From: SIG607 sp045601805
GTDB taxonomy: Bacteria; Bacillota; Clostridia; Oscillospirales; Acutalibacteraceae
Length of the DNA stretch: 64,000 bases
NCBI GenBank assembly: GCA_045601805.1
Contig: JAZSAJ010000059.1
Span: 93,124 to 157,123, forward strand
Direction: 5' to 3'
Part shown: piece after piece, positions 15,091 to 23,967 of the stretch
Numbering within the stretch: the first letter of the stretch is position 1
How the letters are laid out: the number at the start of each line of letters is the position of its first letter
Made by a program: the position numbers and the translations under genes
The notes under the pieces: generated by a model
The model's input: the letters and a program-made list of their open reading frames with translations, nothing else
The model's database searches: none
What the model was told of the DNA's origin: nothing

Positions 15091-16605
15091 TTATTTTATT
15101 AAGCTTTCGCCATCCATTTCAGCAGGTTTCGGAAGTCCTAAAACTGTTAGCATTGTTGGAACAATGTCGGCAAGGCGGCCGCCCTCTTTAAGTTCGCAGG
15201 GGTAACCAACAACGCAGAAAGGAACGCGGTTTGTTGTGTGGGGGGTAAAGGGTTTTCCGTCTTCGCCCACCATACAGTCGGCATTGCCGTGGTCGGCAGT
15301 AATAAGCACAGTACCGTCCATAGAAAGTGTTGCTTCTACCACTTTGCCAACACAGGTGTCAACCGCTTCCACCGCTTTAACTGCGGCATCAAAAACGCCT
15401 GTGTGTCCAACCATATCGCAGTTAGCAAAGTTTAAAATAACGGCATCGTATTTACCCGAAATAATTTCTTTGCAAACGGCTTCACAAACGGGGTACGCGC
15501 TCATTTCAGGCATTAAATCAAAGGTTGCAACATCGGGCGATTTAATTAAAATACGGTCTTCGCCAACAAATGTTTTTTCTTCGCCGCCGTTAAAGAAGAA
15601 TGTTACATGGGCATATTTTTGGGTTTCGGCAATACGAAGCTGTGTCATACCTTTAGAAGAAAGATATTCACCCAAGGTCATTTTAAGTTCTTCGGGCGGG
15701 AATGCAACCGTTACATTCGGCATTGTTTCATCGTACTGTGTCATGCAGACATAATTAACCGGCAAATAACCAAGTTTACGGGTAAAGCCGTCAAAACTTT
15801 CGTCTACCAAAGTGCGTGTAAACTGACGCGCGCGGTCGGGCCTAAAGTTAAAGGAAATAACGCTGTCACCCGCTTTTATTGTACCCTCTTTATTAACAAC
15901 TGTGGGAACAATAAATTCATCGGTAACACCGTTTTTATAAGAATCTGCGACGGCTTTTACAGGGTCGCTTTCTTGTACGCCTTCGCCGTAAACCCAAGCG
16001 GCATACGCCTTTTCAACCCTGTCCCAAGCAAAGTCGCGGTCCATTGCGTAAAAACGGCCGGCAATGGTAGCAATTTCGCCAACGCCAAACTCTTCGGTTT
16101 TTGCCAAAACATCTTTAATAAAGCCAACGCCCGAAGTGGTTGAAACATCGCGTCCGTCCATTAAAGCGTGGATATACACCTTTTTAAGACCGTAAATTTT
16201 AGCCATACCCAAAATGCCGTAAAGGTGTTCAATGTGGCTATGCACACCGCCATCGGACAAAAGGCCAACAACGTGAAGCGCAGTGCCGTTATCACGGCAG
16301 TTTTCCATTGCCTTTTTAAGCGGTTCAATTTCAAAAAACTTGCCGTCTTTAATTGATTTTGAAATTTTAACAAGCATTTGGTAAACAACCCTGCCTGCGC
16401 CAATGTTGGTGTGGCCAACTTCGCTGTTACCCATTTGACCGTCGGGCAAACCAACATCAAGGCCCGAAGCGCCCAATGTTGTAAAGGGGTAGTTTTTAAA
16501 ATAACCTGTTAAATAAGGTGTATTTGCGGCGGCAATAGCATTACCCTCTTTTTCTTCGCGTATGCCAAAACCGTCCATTATACATAAAACAAGGGGTTTT
16601 TTCAT
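15091..16605 (-). CDS. gpmI: Cofactor-independent phosphoglycerate mutase
   Basis: A 504-residue enzyme interconverting 3- and 2-phosphoglycerate in glycolysis. It belongs to the alkaline-phosphatase superfamily with two manganese ions. MDGFG near the start, the catalytic-serine motif MGNSEVGHTNIGAGR (about residues 58-72), HALMDGRDV, and the metal site TADHGNADCM near residue 440 are all present. I start at ATG 16605 with GGTGAAG upstream; GTG 16617 would add four residues. Third gene of pgk-tpiA-gpmI. Confidence 0.96.
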   Translation of the reverse strand: MKKPLVLCIMDGFGIREEKEGNAIAAANTPYLTGYFKNYPFTTLGASGLDVGLPDGQMGNSEVGHTNIGAGRVVYQMLVKISKSIKDGKFFEIEPLKKAMENCRDNGTALHVVGLLSDGGVHSHIEHLYGILGMAKIYGLKKVYIHALMDGRDVSTTSGVGFIKDVLAKTEEFGVGEIATIAGRFYAMDRDFAWDRVEKAYAAWVYGEGVQESDPVKAVADSYKNGVTDEFIVPTVVNKEGTIKAGDSVISFNFRPDRARQFTRTLVDESFDGFTRKLGYLPVNYVCMTQYDETMPNVTVAFPPEELKMTLGEYLSSKGMTQLRIAETQKYAHVTFFFNGGEEKTFVGEDRILIKSPDVATFDLMPEMSAYPVCEAVCKEIISGKYDAVILNFANCDMVGHTGVFDAAVKAVEAVDTCVGKVVEATLSMDGTVLITADHGNADCMVGEDGKPFTPHTTNRVPFCVVGYPCELKEGGRLADIVPTMLTVLGLPKPAEMDGESLIK

Positions 16606-16622
16606 TTTCTTCACCACTAATA

Positions 16623-17390
16623 TTATTTACTTGCTGCCTTTACAATAACAGAAAAATCTTCTGCCTTTAAAGAAGCACCGCCAATTAAACCGCCGTCAAC
16701 ATTTACCTTTGCCAAAAGTTCTTCGGCATTTTTAGCGTTCATAGAACCGCCGTATTGAATTGTAACGGTTTCGGCAATATCGCTTGAATATGCTTCGGCA
16801 ATAGCAGCCCTTACATAGCCGTTGCCTTCGTCTGCCTGTTCGGCAGTAGCGGTAACGCCTGTACCAATAGCCCAAACGGGTTCATAAGCAATAATAACAT
16901 TTTTAAGTTGTTCTTCGCTAACACCTGTAAGTGCCATTTTGGTTTGGAATTTAAGCAAGGTTTCGGTGTAACCAAGTTCGCGTTGTTCAAGGGTTTCGCC
17001 AACGCAAACAATTGCCTTAAGGCCTGCGTTTAAAGCGGCTTTTGTGCGAAGATTTACGGTTTGGTCGGTTTCGCCAAAGTACTGTCTTCTTTCAGAATGT
17101 CCAATTACAACATATTCAACACCCGAAGCAACAAGCATATCGGCAGAAATTTCGCCAGTGTATGCGCCTGCGGCCGCAAAATGCACATTTTCTGCGCCAA
17201 TTTTAATGTTAGAGCCCTGTGCTACTTGGACAGCAGCGGCAATATCAACAAAAGGTACGCAAAGTACAACATCGCAACTTGCGTCCTTTACAAGGGGTTT
17301 CATTTCTTCAATTAACGCCTTTGCTTCAGCGGGGGTTTTATTCATTTTCCAGTTGCCTGCAATAACTGCATTTCTTTTTTCTTTATTCAT
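16623..17390 (-). CDS. tpiA: Triosephosphate isomerase
   Basis: A 255-residue TIM barrel. The catalytic residues are visible: the lysine in GNWKMN, the histidine in IGHSERR and the glutamate in AYEPVWAIGTG; the phosphate loop GGSMNAKN is near residue 215. It interconverts dihydroxyacetone phosphate and glyceraldehyde 3-phosphate. It lies between pgk and gpmI, 17 bases from the latter. Confidence 0.97.
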   Translation of the reverse strand: MNKEKRNAVIAGNWKMNKTPAEAKALIEEMKPLVKDASCDVVLCVPFVDIAAAVQVAQGSNIKIGAENVHFAAAGAYTGEISADMLVASGVEYVVIGHSERRQYFGETDQTVNLRTKAALNAGLKAIVCVGETLEQRELGYTETLLKFQTKMALTGVSEEQLKNVIIAYEPVWAIGTGVTATAEQADEGNGYVRAAIAEAYSSDIAETVTIQYGGSMNAKNAEELLAKVNVDGGLIGGASLKAEDFSVIVKAASK

Positions 17391-17440
17391 TTTGTTTTCC
17401 CTTTCTTAAACAATTAAGCGGCTATTAAGCCGCCTAATTT

Positions 17441-18652
17441 TTATTTATTGTTAAGCGCGGCAATACCCGGAAGTTCTTTGCCTTCTAAAAATTCAAGCGA
17501 GGCGCCGCCGCCTGTTGAAATGTGGGTCATTTTATCGCCAAAGCCAAGTGTGTTAACAGCCGCAGCCGAATCGCCGCCGCCAATAACGGTAATAGCATCG
17601 GTTTCAGCCAAACTTTTAGCAACGGCAATTGTACCTTTTGCTAAAATGGGGTTTTCAAACACGCCCATAGGACCGTTCCAAACAACTGTTTTTGCATTTT
17701 TAACTTCGTTTGCATAAAGTTCGGCAGTTTTATCGCCAATATCCAAACTCATATAGTCAGCAGGAATTTTATCAGCGTCTACAACGCTAACTTCAACAGG
17801 AGCATCAATTGGGTCGGGGAAGTTTTTGGTAATGGTGCAGTCAACGGGAATAAGAATTTTAACACCGTTTTTCTCTGCCTTTTCCATCATTTCTTTGCAG
17901 TATTCAATTTTGGTTTCGTCAATAAGCGAAGTGCCAACGCCGTAACCTTTTGCTGCAAGGAATGTGTAAGCCATACCGCCGCCGATAATAAGTGTATCTG
18001 CTTTGGTAATAAGGTTTTCAATAACAGGAAGTTTGCTATCTACTTTAGCGCCGCCCAAAATTGTAACAAAAGGACGAACAGGGCTTTCTACAGCATTGCC
18101 CAAATATTTAAGTTCTTTGCCAATAAGGTAACCTGCAACTGCTTCTTTAACATAAGAAACAACACCAACGGTTGAACAATGTGCGCGGTGAGCAGTACCA
18201 AAAGCATCGTTTACAAAAATATCGGCCAAAGAGCCAAGTTCTTTAGAAAATTCTTCGCCGTTTTTGGTTTCTTCAGCGCGGTAGCGTGTGTTTTGAAGCA
18301 ACACAACATCGCCGTCTTTCATATTAGCAACAGCTGCTTTTGCGTTTTCGCCAACAACATTATCGTCGGCTGCAAAAACAACTTCTTTGCCAAGGTGTTC
18401 CGAAAGGCGAACAGCAACAGGGGCTAAAGAGAGTTCGGGTTTAGGTTCGCCCTTGGGTTTGCCAAGGTGGGAACAAAGAATAACCTTTGCGCCGTCACCA
18501 ATTAATTTTTTAATTGTGGGGAGTGCGGCAACAATGCGGTTTTCGTCGGTAATAACGCCGTTTTTAAGCGGAACGTTAAAGTCCACCCTAACTAAAACGC
18601 GTAAACCTTTTGCGTTAATGTCATCAACAGTTTTTTTGTTTAAAACGCTCAT
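17441..18652 (-). CDS. pgk: Phosphoglycerate kinase
   Basis: A 403-residue two-lobed kinase, usual length. The signature RVLVRVDFNVPLKNG lies near residue 18, the substrate arginine region near LCSHLGKPKGE (about 59-69), and nucleotide-binding GGAKVDSK and VIGGGDSAAA are present. It makes ATP from 1,3-bisphosphoglycerate. First gene of the glycolytic operon. The dehydrogenase gene gap, often adjacent, is not in this window. Confidence 0.97.
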   Translation of the reverse strand: MSVLNKKTVDDINAKGLRVLVRVDFNVPLKNGVITDENRIVAALPTIKKLIGDGAKVILCSHLGKPKGEPKPELSLAPVAVRLSEHLGKEVVFAADDNVVGENAKAAVANMKDGDVVLLQNTRYRAEETKNGEEFSKELGSLADIFVNDAFGTAHRAHCSTVGVVSYVKEAVAGYLIGKELKYLGNAVESPVRPFVTILGGAKVDSKLPVIENLITKADTLIIGGGMAYTFLAAKGYGVGTSLIDETKIEYCKEMMEKAEKNGVKILIPVDCTITKNFPDPIDAPVEVSVVDADKIPADYMSLDIGDKTAELYANEVKNAKTVVWNGPMGVFENPILAKGTIAVAKSLAETDAITVIGGGDSAAAVNTLGFGDKMTHISTGGGASLEFLEGKELPGIAALNNK

Positions 18653-18692
18653 AATTTTACTCCTTTTATATTGTTAAATATTTATCTATTTT

Positions 18693-18720
18693 ATTTTACC
18701 ACAAAATGAAAATTTTTCAA
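18693..18720 (-). promoter_or_regulatory. Promoter of pgk-tpiA-gpmI
   Basis: On the minus strand: TTGAAA (18715-18720), 16-base spacer ending TTTTGTGG, TAAAAT (18693-18698). Confidence 0.7.
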
Positions 18721-18739
18721 TATTTACAGTAACTAAAAT

Positions 18740-19246
18740 TTAAAGATTTTCCCACTTGTAATTGTGCAACTGACCAAAATTAACAAGTTCGGGGTAATTC
18801 CACTGCCTAAGCACTTCGTAAACGGCTATTGCCACCGAGTTTGAAAGGTTTAAACTGCGTATTGTATCGCGCATGGGTATTCTTACACAGCGTTCAGGGT
18901 TTTTAATAAGCAGTTCTTCGGGCAGCCCTTTGGTTTCCTTGCCAAAAAGCAAAAAGGCGTTTTCGGGAAAAGCCACATCGCTGTGCGCCTTTTGCGCTTT
19001 GGTTGTAAAATAAAAAAGGTTGGCATCTTTATTTTTTTCTAAAAATTCTTCTAAACTTTCGTAATATGTTATATCAAGATAATGCCAATAATCAAGCCCT
19101 GCGCGTTTTAATTTTTTATCGTCAACAGCAAAGCCCATTGGCTTTACTATGTGAAGCCGTGCACCCGTTGCAGCACAGGTTCTGGCTACATTGCCCGTGT
19201 TTTGAGGAATCTCGGGCTCAACCATTACAATATTAAGTACACTCAT
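18740..19246 (-). CDS. trmL: tRNA (cytidine/uridine-34 2'-O)-methyltransferase TrmL
   Basis: A 168-residue SPOUT methyltransferase that modifies the wobble base of certain leucine tRNAs. The knot motifs are clear: PEIPQNTGNVARTCAATGA at the N-terminus, LLFGKETKGLPEELL (about 97-111) and IPMRDTIRSLNLSNSVAIAV (about 120-139). ATG 19246 has GGGTGAT upstream and matches the family start. It stands alone, with the glycolytic operon downstream on the same strand behind its own promoter. Confidence 0.93.
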   Translation of the reverse strand: MSVLNIVMVEPEIPQNTGNVARTCAATGARLHIVKPMGFAVDDKKLKRAGLDYWHYLDITYYESLEEFLEKNKDANLFYFTTKAQKAHSDVAFPENAFLLFGKETKGLPEELLIKNPERCVRIPMRDTIRSLNLSNSVAIAVYEVLRQWNYPELVNFGQLHNYKWENL

Positions 19247-19283
19247 TTTATCACCCAATATATTTTACTATTAAAATTAACCC

Positions 19284-19312
19284 TTGTCAATTATATAAAA
19301 AAATGTTAAAAT
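19284..19312 (+). promoter_or_regulatory. Promoter of the 219-residue membrane protein gene
   Basis: TTGTCA (19284-19289), 17-base spacer, TAAAAT (19307-19312), 17 bases before the start codon. Confidence 0.75.
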
Positions 19313-19328
19313 AAGGGTTGGTGATTTT

Positions 19329-19988
19329 ATGAAGATTATTAACAATGTTTACGAAAAAGCGGTAAAATCGCTTAAGAAACACAATGTTGATTACCCCGAC
19401 CCAAACGGAAAAGCATATAAAGTTTTTAAAATTCTTTATTTGGCTTTTGCTATACTTACCGTACTTATGACTGTTTTCTTTGTTGCCGGTATGTTTTTGG
19501 TTTATTCTGCGAATGCAGAATTTATAAGCAAATTTATACCAAGCGCTGTTTTCTTTTTGGTTTCCACATTTTTCTTTGTGGTGGGCATTGTTTTATTGCT
19601 TTTAAAACTTGATTTAATTGCTCTTTTTGTTAATTTAATAAGCGGTTGTTTTGTTTGCTTTGGTTTTATTAAGCACATGACAAATGTTGAACTAAGTTAT
19701 TCTGGGTTGCACGAAGACTGGTGGTGGCGCCACTTTTTGCCTTTCTTTTTTTGTATTGTTTGTTTGGGCGCATTGGCTTATATTCGCACCCGCGCCAAAT
19801 GTATTGAGATTAGGGCTTATAAAAATTTAGTGCAAACAATTTACAAGCAAAACAAAAATGTTCAGGAAATGAGCGAAGACGAATTTACTTTATTTTTAGA
19901 AAATTACGACCCACGCGCAATTGAAGAAGCGCGCATACGCGAAAAGAAACAAAAGGGTTATAAACCCCTTTTTGACGATAAAAAATAA
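19329..19988 (+). CDS. Four-helix membrane protein of unknown function
   Basis: A 219-residue protein. After a basic N-terminal segment (1-35) come about four hydrophobic helices (roughly 38-60, 70-92, 94-112, 135-152). The loop between the third and fourth contains the striking HEDWWWRHF, and the C-terminal 65 residues are charged and cytoplasmic (SEDEFTLFLENYDPRAIEEARIREKKQK). I do not recognise the family. The Shine-Dalgarno site is GGTGAT. asnA follows 40 bases later and may share the transcript. Confidence 0.75.
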   Translation: MKIINNVYEKAVKSLKKHNVDYPDPNGKAYKVFKILYLAFAILTVLMTVFFVAGMFLVYSANAEFISKFIPSAVFFLVSTFFFVVGIVLLLLKLDLIALFVNLISGCFVCFGFIKHMTNVELSYSGLHEDWWWRHFLPFFFCIVCLGALAYIRTRAKCIEIRAYKNLVQTIYKQNKNVQEMSEDEFTLFLENYDPRAIEEARIREKKQKGYKPLFDDKK

Positions 19989-20028
19989 CTGTTAAACCAG
20001 TGCAAATTATTTTGATAGGAGATTTTTT

Positions 20029-21036
20029 ATGTATACCCTTACAAAAGTAAATGGCTATAAAAGTTTGCTTGATTTAAAGCAAACCGAAATTGCCATTAAA
20101 AAGGTAAAAGATTTTTTTGAAAGGGACCTTGCCAAACAACTTAATTTAACAAGGGTGTCTGCCCCTTTGTTTGTGCATAACCAAAGCGGTTTAAACGATA
20201 CGCTTAACGGCACCGAACGCCCTGTTTCGTTTGATATTAAGGGTGTTGCGGGCGATATGGAAATTGTTCATTCGCTTGCCAAATGGAAGCGCGACGCTTT
20301 GGCGCGTTACGGTTTTAAACACGGCGAAGGCCTTTACACCGATATGAACGCTATTAGGCGCGATGAAGACCTTGATAACATACATTCGGTTTTTGTTGAC
20401 CAATGGGACTGGGAAAAGGTTATAACCAAAGAAGAAAGAAACGAAAAAACCTTAAAGGAAATTGTAAGAAGCATTTATTCTGCGCTTAAGAACACCGAAC
20501 ATTATATTGCAAAAGAATATAATTTTGTTCACGAACTTTTGCCCGAAGAAATTACCTTTATAACCACCCAAGAACTTGAAGACCGCTACCCAAACGCCAC
20601 CGGTAAAGAGCGTGAAAAACTTGCCGTTAAAGAATACGGCGCTGTTTTCTTAATGCAAATCGGCGGTAATTTAAAATCGGGCAAACCGCACGACGGCAGG
20701 GCGCCCGATTATGACGACTGGCAGCTTAACGGCGATATTTTGGTGTATTACCCTCTTTTAGATATTTCGCTTGAACTTTCTTCAATGGGAATTAGGGTAG
20801 ACGAAGAAGCGCTTTTAAAACAACTTAAGGTTCGCGGTGCAGAAGAAAGGGTAAATTTGCCTTTCCACAAGGCATTATTAAACGGCGAACTTCCCTACAC
20901 CGTTGGCGGCGGAATTGGACAATCGCGTATGTGTATGTACTTTTTAAAGAAAGCCCACATTGGCGAAGTTCAGTCTTCATTCTGGCCAAGCGAAATGGTC
21001 AAAGAATGTTTAGAAAACGGAATAGAGTTGCTATAA
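20029..21036 (+). CDS. asnA: Aspartate--ammonia ligase (asparagine synthetase A)
   Basis: A 335-residue AsnA, the ammonia-dependent enzyme related to class II tRNA synthetases. It forms asparagine from aspartate, ammonia and ATP. The N-terminal helix region (LKQTEIAIKKVKDFFERDLA), the central LYTDMNAIRRDED and HSVFVDQWDWEKV, and the C-terminal motif GGGIGQSRMCMYFLKK are diagnostic. AGGAG lies before the ATG. The gene ends at a strong terminator. Confidence 0.97.
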   Translation: MYTLTKVNGYKSLLDLKQTEIAIKKVKDFFERDLAKQLNLTRVSAPLFVHNQSGLNDTLNGTERPVSFDIKGVAGDMEIVHSLAKWKRDALARYGFKHGEGLYTDMNAIRRDEDLDNIHSVFVDQWDWEKVITKEERNEKTLKEIVRSIYSALKNTEHYIAKEYNFVHELLPEEITFITTQELEDRYPNATGKEREKLAVKEYGAVFLMQIGGNLKSGKPHDGRAPDYDDWQLNGDILVYYPLLDISLELSSMGIRVDEEALLKQLKVRGAEERVNLPFHKALLNGELPYTVGGGIGQSRMCMYFLKKAHIGEVQSSFWPSEMVKECLENGIELL

Positions 21037-21041
21037 AAACA

Positions 21042-21074
21042 ATAAAACCACGGTGTAACACCGTGGTTTTTTAT
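21042..21074. terminator. Terminator between asnA and the DMT transporter gene
   Basis: AAAACCACGGTG (21044-21055) pairs with CACCGTGGTTTT (21059-21070). It is symmetrical and serves two convergent genes. Confidence 0.87.
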
Positions 21075-21925
21075 TATAAGTTTAAAATTATTATTGAAAC
21101 TGTGCCTAAAACCATTCCAATAATTTGTGTAACCGTTAATTTTTCTTTATAAACCGTAACCCCAATGATTGTGGTTAGCAAAATTCCGCCTGCCGACATT
21201 ATTGGGAACACAACCGACGCCGGCCAAACGGCAAGCATCATAATAAAAAGGTTAAGAAGTCCATTTGACAACCCACAAATTATGTATAAGTGAGCACCTG
21301 CGGTTATTTTTTTGGCAATATTATTTCTTTCAAAAACAAGTGCGGCGGCAAAAATACAAACAAACGATATTAAAAGTGCTATTATCATAAACTCGTTTTT
21401 GCCCGCGCCATCAAACTTTATTTGCTGAACCTTTTGAACGGTTGAACAACCGCCGCTACCCAAAAACGCAATAAACATAAATATTGCCCATTTTAAAGAA
21501 AGCTTTTTATTATTTCCTTTACCCTCATAATTTATAAGAAAAAGTGAAACAATAAGTAAACCAATGCCAATATAAAGCAAAGGCCCTGTGGGTTCCTTTA
21601 AAAATAATATTCCATAAATTGAAGGCAACAAAAGAGAATATTTACATACAAGGCCTGTTATTGAAAGCGGCCCTGTGCTAATTGCAAAAAAGGTTCCCAC
21701 CGTTGCAGCAGAATAAAACGCCGCAAAACCAATGCTATAAGGAATAAATTGTGCCGAAAAATTCAACTTGCCTTTTGAAATTATTAAGAAAACAATAAGC
21801 GAAAACAACACACTTAAAGCCGAAAAGGTAAAGGCGCCTTCCTTTATTCGTTTATTATATTCTTTTCGTGTGACCTGTTGAACAATTACGCCAATTATTG
21901 ATAAAGTAAGTAATAAAGCAAACAT
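21074..21925 (-). CDS. EamA-like (DMT superfamily) transporter
   Basis: A 283-residue, very hydrophobic protein with about ten predicted helices in two repeats, as in the drug/metabolite transporter superfamily. GPLSITGLVCKYSLLLPSIYGILFLKEPTG is the typical loop-helix of the first repeat, mirrored by VVFPIMSAGGILLTTIIGVTVYKEK in the second. It probably exports or imports a small metabolite. Its ATG overlaps the stop of the upstream gene by one base (TAATG), so the two are translationally coupled and likely share a substrate. Confidence 0.85.
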   Translation of the reverse strand: MFALLLTLSIIGVIVQQVTRKEYNKRIKEGAFTFSALSVLFSLIVFLIISKGKLNFSAQFIPYSIGFAAFYSAATVGTFFAISTGPLSITGLVCKYSLLLPSIYGILFLKEPTGPLLYIGIGLLIVSLFLINYEGKGNNKKLSLKWAIFMFIAFLGSGGCSTVQKVQQIKFDGAGKNEFMIIALLISFVCIFAAALVFERNNIAKKITAGAHLYIICGLSNGLLNLFIMMLAVWPASVVFPIMSAGGILLTTIIGVTVYKEKLTVTQIIGMVLGTVSIIILNL

Positions 21926-23823
21926 TATTCCACCTCAAAAGCGGCAAAGCCGTAAGCACTTATATCCGAAAGATATACTTTGTTTCCAACAAGTTTACCG
22001 CTGCAGTTTACAAAGCGAATTTTAGAATATTCGCGGTCAAGCTCTACAACGGGGTCAATAACGTCGTCAATAAAAATGTTGGCAAGTGCCACCGACAAAG
22101 AGTTTTCACCGCGAGAAGCTAAAACGTAAAGGTTGGGGTTTTTGCAAATTTTTGCAGGAAGTTTTTTGCCGCAAAGCCACTGGATATTATCAAAAAGTTG
22201 TTCTTGGCGGAAATAATTGTGAAAATAATTTTTATAAAGGTTTGCTAAAAAGGCGTCGTACCCAATTACCAAAAACCTTTGCCCTGCTTGGTTTTCATAA
22301 CGGTATACCGAAGTAGTTCCATCGGGGGTGTATTTGCTTAATATTTCGGCTGTATCTTTGTGCGAAAGCGCATAGGTGCCAATAACTCCAATGCCGTTTA
22401 TTTGGCCGTTTTGCGCAACAAAATATTCGCCGTGCTGTTGTGTGGGTTCAGCACTTATTAAACCAACATCAACACCGCGTGCGGTTAATATTTGGGCAGA
22501 TTTATAATCAAGTATTGCGCCGTTTTTAATTCTTGCCAAATCCAAATATTTTGCGTGTTCGCCCGCAACAAACACCGGGTAACCGCTATTTTGGTTTTCG
22601 TAACAGGTGGGCACCGAGTTTTTAGAAAGCATATTTACGTGCTTTGCTTGGTAATAACCTACAAGTTTCCTGTGTAAGTTTTCGGCAACTTCTTCGGGGA
22701 AATCGTAATTCTCTAAAATATGAATGTTTTGAAAAATTTCAACACCAACTGGGGTTTTACCGCTAAAAATTTCGGCTATGCCGTTTCGTACACCTTCATT
22801 TTTAATATACCTGTCTATATATCCCGATTCATATTCGGGGCCAAAATTATATTCAAAAATATAATTAAGCAAATTATCTTCTTCAGGGTTGTTTGCCATA
22901 AGCAACATATCAAAAAGTTCCAATGTTTTAGAAGGGCAGTTATACCTTGGTCTTGGGTATGTATCGCCCTCTGACATAACCTCCAAACCGCTGTTTCTAA
23001 GCCAACAAAATTCTTGCCTTGTGGTTTCAACCTGGCCAATTATGTTAACGTCCCAATACGGTGCGCTGCAAACCCTTGTAAAAGGAACTGTGTTACCCTT
23101 AAACGCATTTTGAAGCTCAACTACGCTTATGCCGTTTGTGTCCCACAGTTCTTGGCTGGTGCAACAACCCATGCGAATTTTGGGGTTAACTTCATCAACA
23201 CGGCGTCGCAATTCTTTTGCAAAATTAACAAGAGTTTCGCCCATAAGGTGCATATATTCGCTTCTGTATTTGTTTTTTCCGCCGCTTAAAATAAGTTTTT
23301 CAAGCTTTTCCCTTGGCACTTCTTCACCAATGCGTTTAAAGTATTCTTTACGGTGTTTTTCACAAAAACACCCCATATAATAGCCTCTGCTATGCATTCT
23401 GAAATCGTCGTCAAACATTATTATATCGGGGCCGAATTTTGCAAGTTCGCTTATTACATTACCGTAATCTTTTACAAAACGCTCGTCGGTTGGGCAAAAG
23501 CCGTGGTCGCAAATTTCACCGCCAACACCTTCTATGGGCGTATAAGTATCGGGTTTAAGCGGCTTTGTAAAAAAATTAAGCGATGAGCCGTGGCCCAAGC
23601 TGCTTACCCAAAAACCTACTTCGGGCGCAACCTTTTTAAATTCGCCAAGCAAATAAGCAATTCTCTGTGGGTCTTTATACACCAAAGATTCTTCAGGATA
23701 ATAACAATCCATACCAATTAAAAAAACCCTGTGCGCCTTGCATTTTTTAACACTTTCAAGGTAAACCGGCAGGTTTTCATTTGTAATAACTTTTATATTT
23801 ATTGGAACAGAAATTTTACGCAT
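21925..23823 (-). CDS. Uncharacterised TIM-barrel-like (glycosidase-like) protein
   Basis: A 632-residue cytoplasmic protein without a signal peptide. The first 350 residues look like a TIM barrel: strand-ending acidic motifs FLIGMDCYYPEE, PDIIMFDDDFRMHSRGYYMGCFC and GLEVMSEGDTYPRPRYN, with conserved-looking cysteines (CDHGFCPTDERF, GCFCEKH). The middle has a Rossmann-like part (LTARGVDVGLIS) and the end a beta-sandwich-like domain. This layout recalls GH42/GH-like enzymes with a trimerisation-type domain, but I cannot name a family. The coupled DMT transporter and divergent PocR-AraC regulator suggest use of a sugar-like compound. Confidence 0.7.
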   Translation of the reverse strand: MRKISVPINIKVITNENLPVYLESVKKCKAHRVFLIGMDCYYPEESLVYKDPQRIAYLLGEFKKVAPEVGFWVSSLGHGSSLNFFTKPLKPDTYTPIEGVGGEICDHGFCPTDERFVKDYGNVISELAKFGPDIIMFDDDFRMHSRGYYMGCFCEKHRKEYFKRIGEEVPREKLEKLILSGGKNKYRSEYMHLMGETLVNFAKELRRRVDEVNPKIRMGCCTSQELWDTNGISVVELQNAFKGNTVPFTRVCSAPYWDVNIIGQVETTRQEFCWLRNSGLEVMSEGDTYPRPRYNCPSKTLELFDMLLMANNPEEDNLLNYIFEYNFGPEYESGYIDRYIKNEGVRNGIAEIFSGKTPVGVEIFQNIHILENYDFPEEVAENLHRKLVGYYQAKHVNMLSKNSVPTCYENQNSGYPVFVAGEHAKYLDLARIKNGAILDYKSAQILTARGVDVGLISAEPTQQHGEYFVAQNGQINGIGVIGTYALSHKDTAEILSKYTPDGTTSVYRYENQAGQRFLVIGYDAFLANLYKNYFHNYFRQEQLFDNIQWLCGKKLPAKICKNPNLYVLASRGENSLSVALANIFIDDVIDPVVELDREYSKIRFVNCSGKLVGNKVYLSDISAYGFAAFEVE

Positions 23824-23838
23824 AACGACACCTCTCTT

Positions 23839-23876
23839 TTATTTTATTATAAAGCCAAACTTTAACTATTTAAAGT
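23839..23876 (-). promoter_or_regulatory. Regulated promoter of the TIM-barrel/DMT operon with inverted-repeat operator
   Basis: A minus-strand TATAAT (23847-23852) has only a poor -35 (TTTAAA) at the right spacing. A perfect inverted repeat ACTTTAA-CTAT-TTAAAGT (23859-23876) covers the -35. A weak -35 with an adjacent dyad suits activation by the divergent AraC-type protein. Confidence 0.55.
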
Positions 23877-23923
23877 AAAAATTTTCACAAAAAATATTAA
23901 AATCTTCCTAAATGTAAAACATA

Positions 23924-23952
23924 TTGATATTTTTGCTTGTATCATATATAAT
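23924..23952 (+). promoter_or_regulatory. Promoter of the PocR-AraC regulator
   Basis: TTGATA (23924-23929), 17-base spacer, TATAAT (23947-23952), 15 bases before ATG. Confidence 0.82.
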
Positions 23953-23967
23953 CAAAAAGGTGATACT

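Noticed and set aside
15236..16148. Several plus-strand frames of 65-178 codons within gpmI
   Set aside because: These are antisense shadows of a well-identified gene, without ribosome-binding sites or domains.
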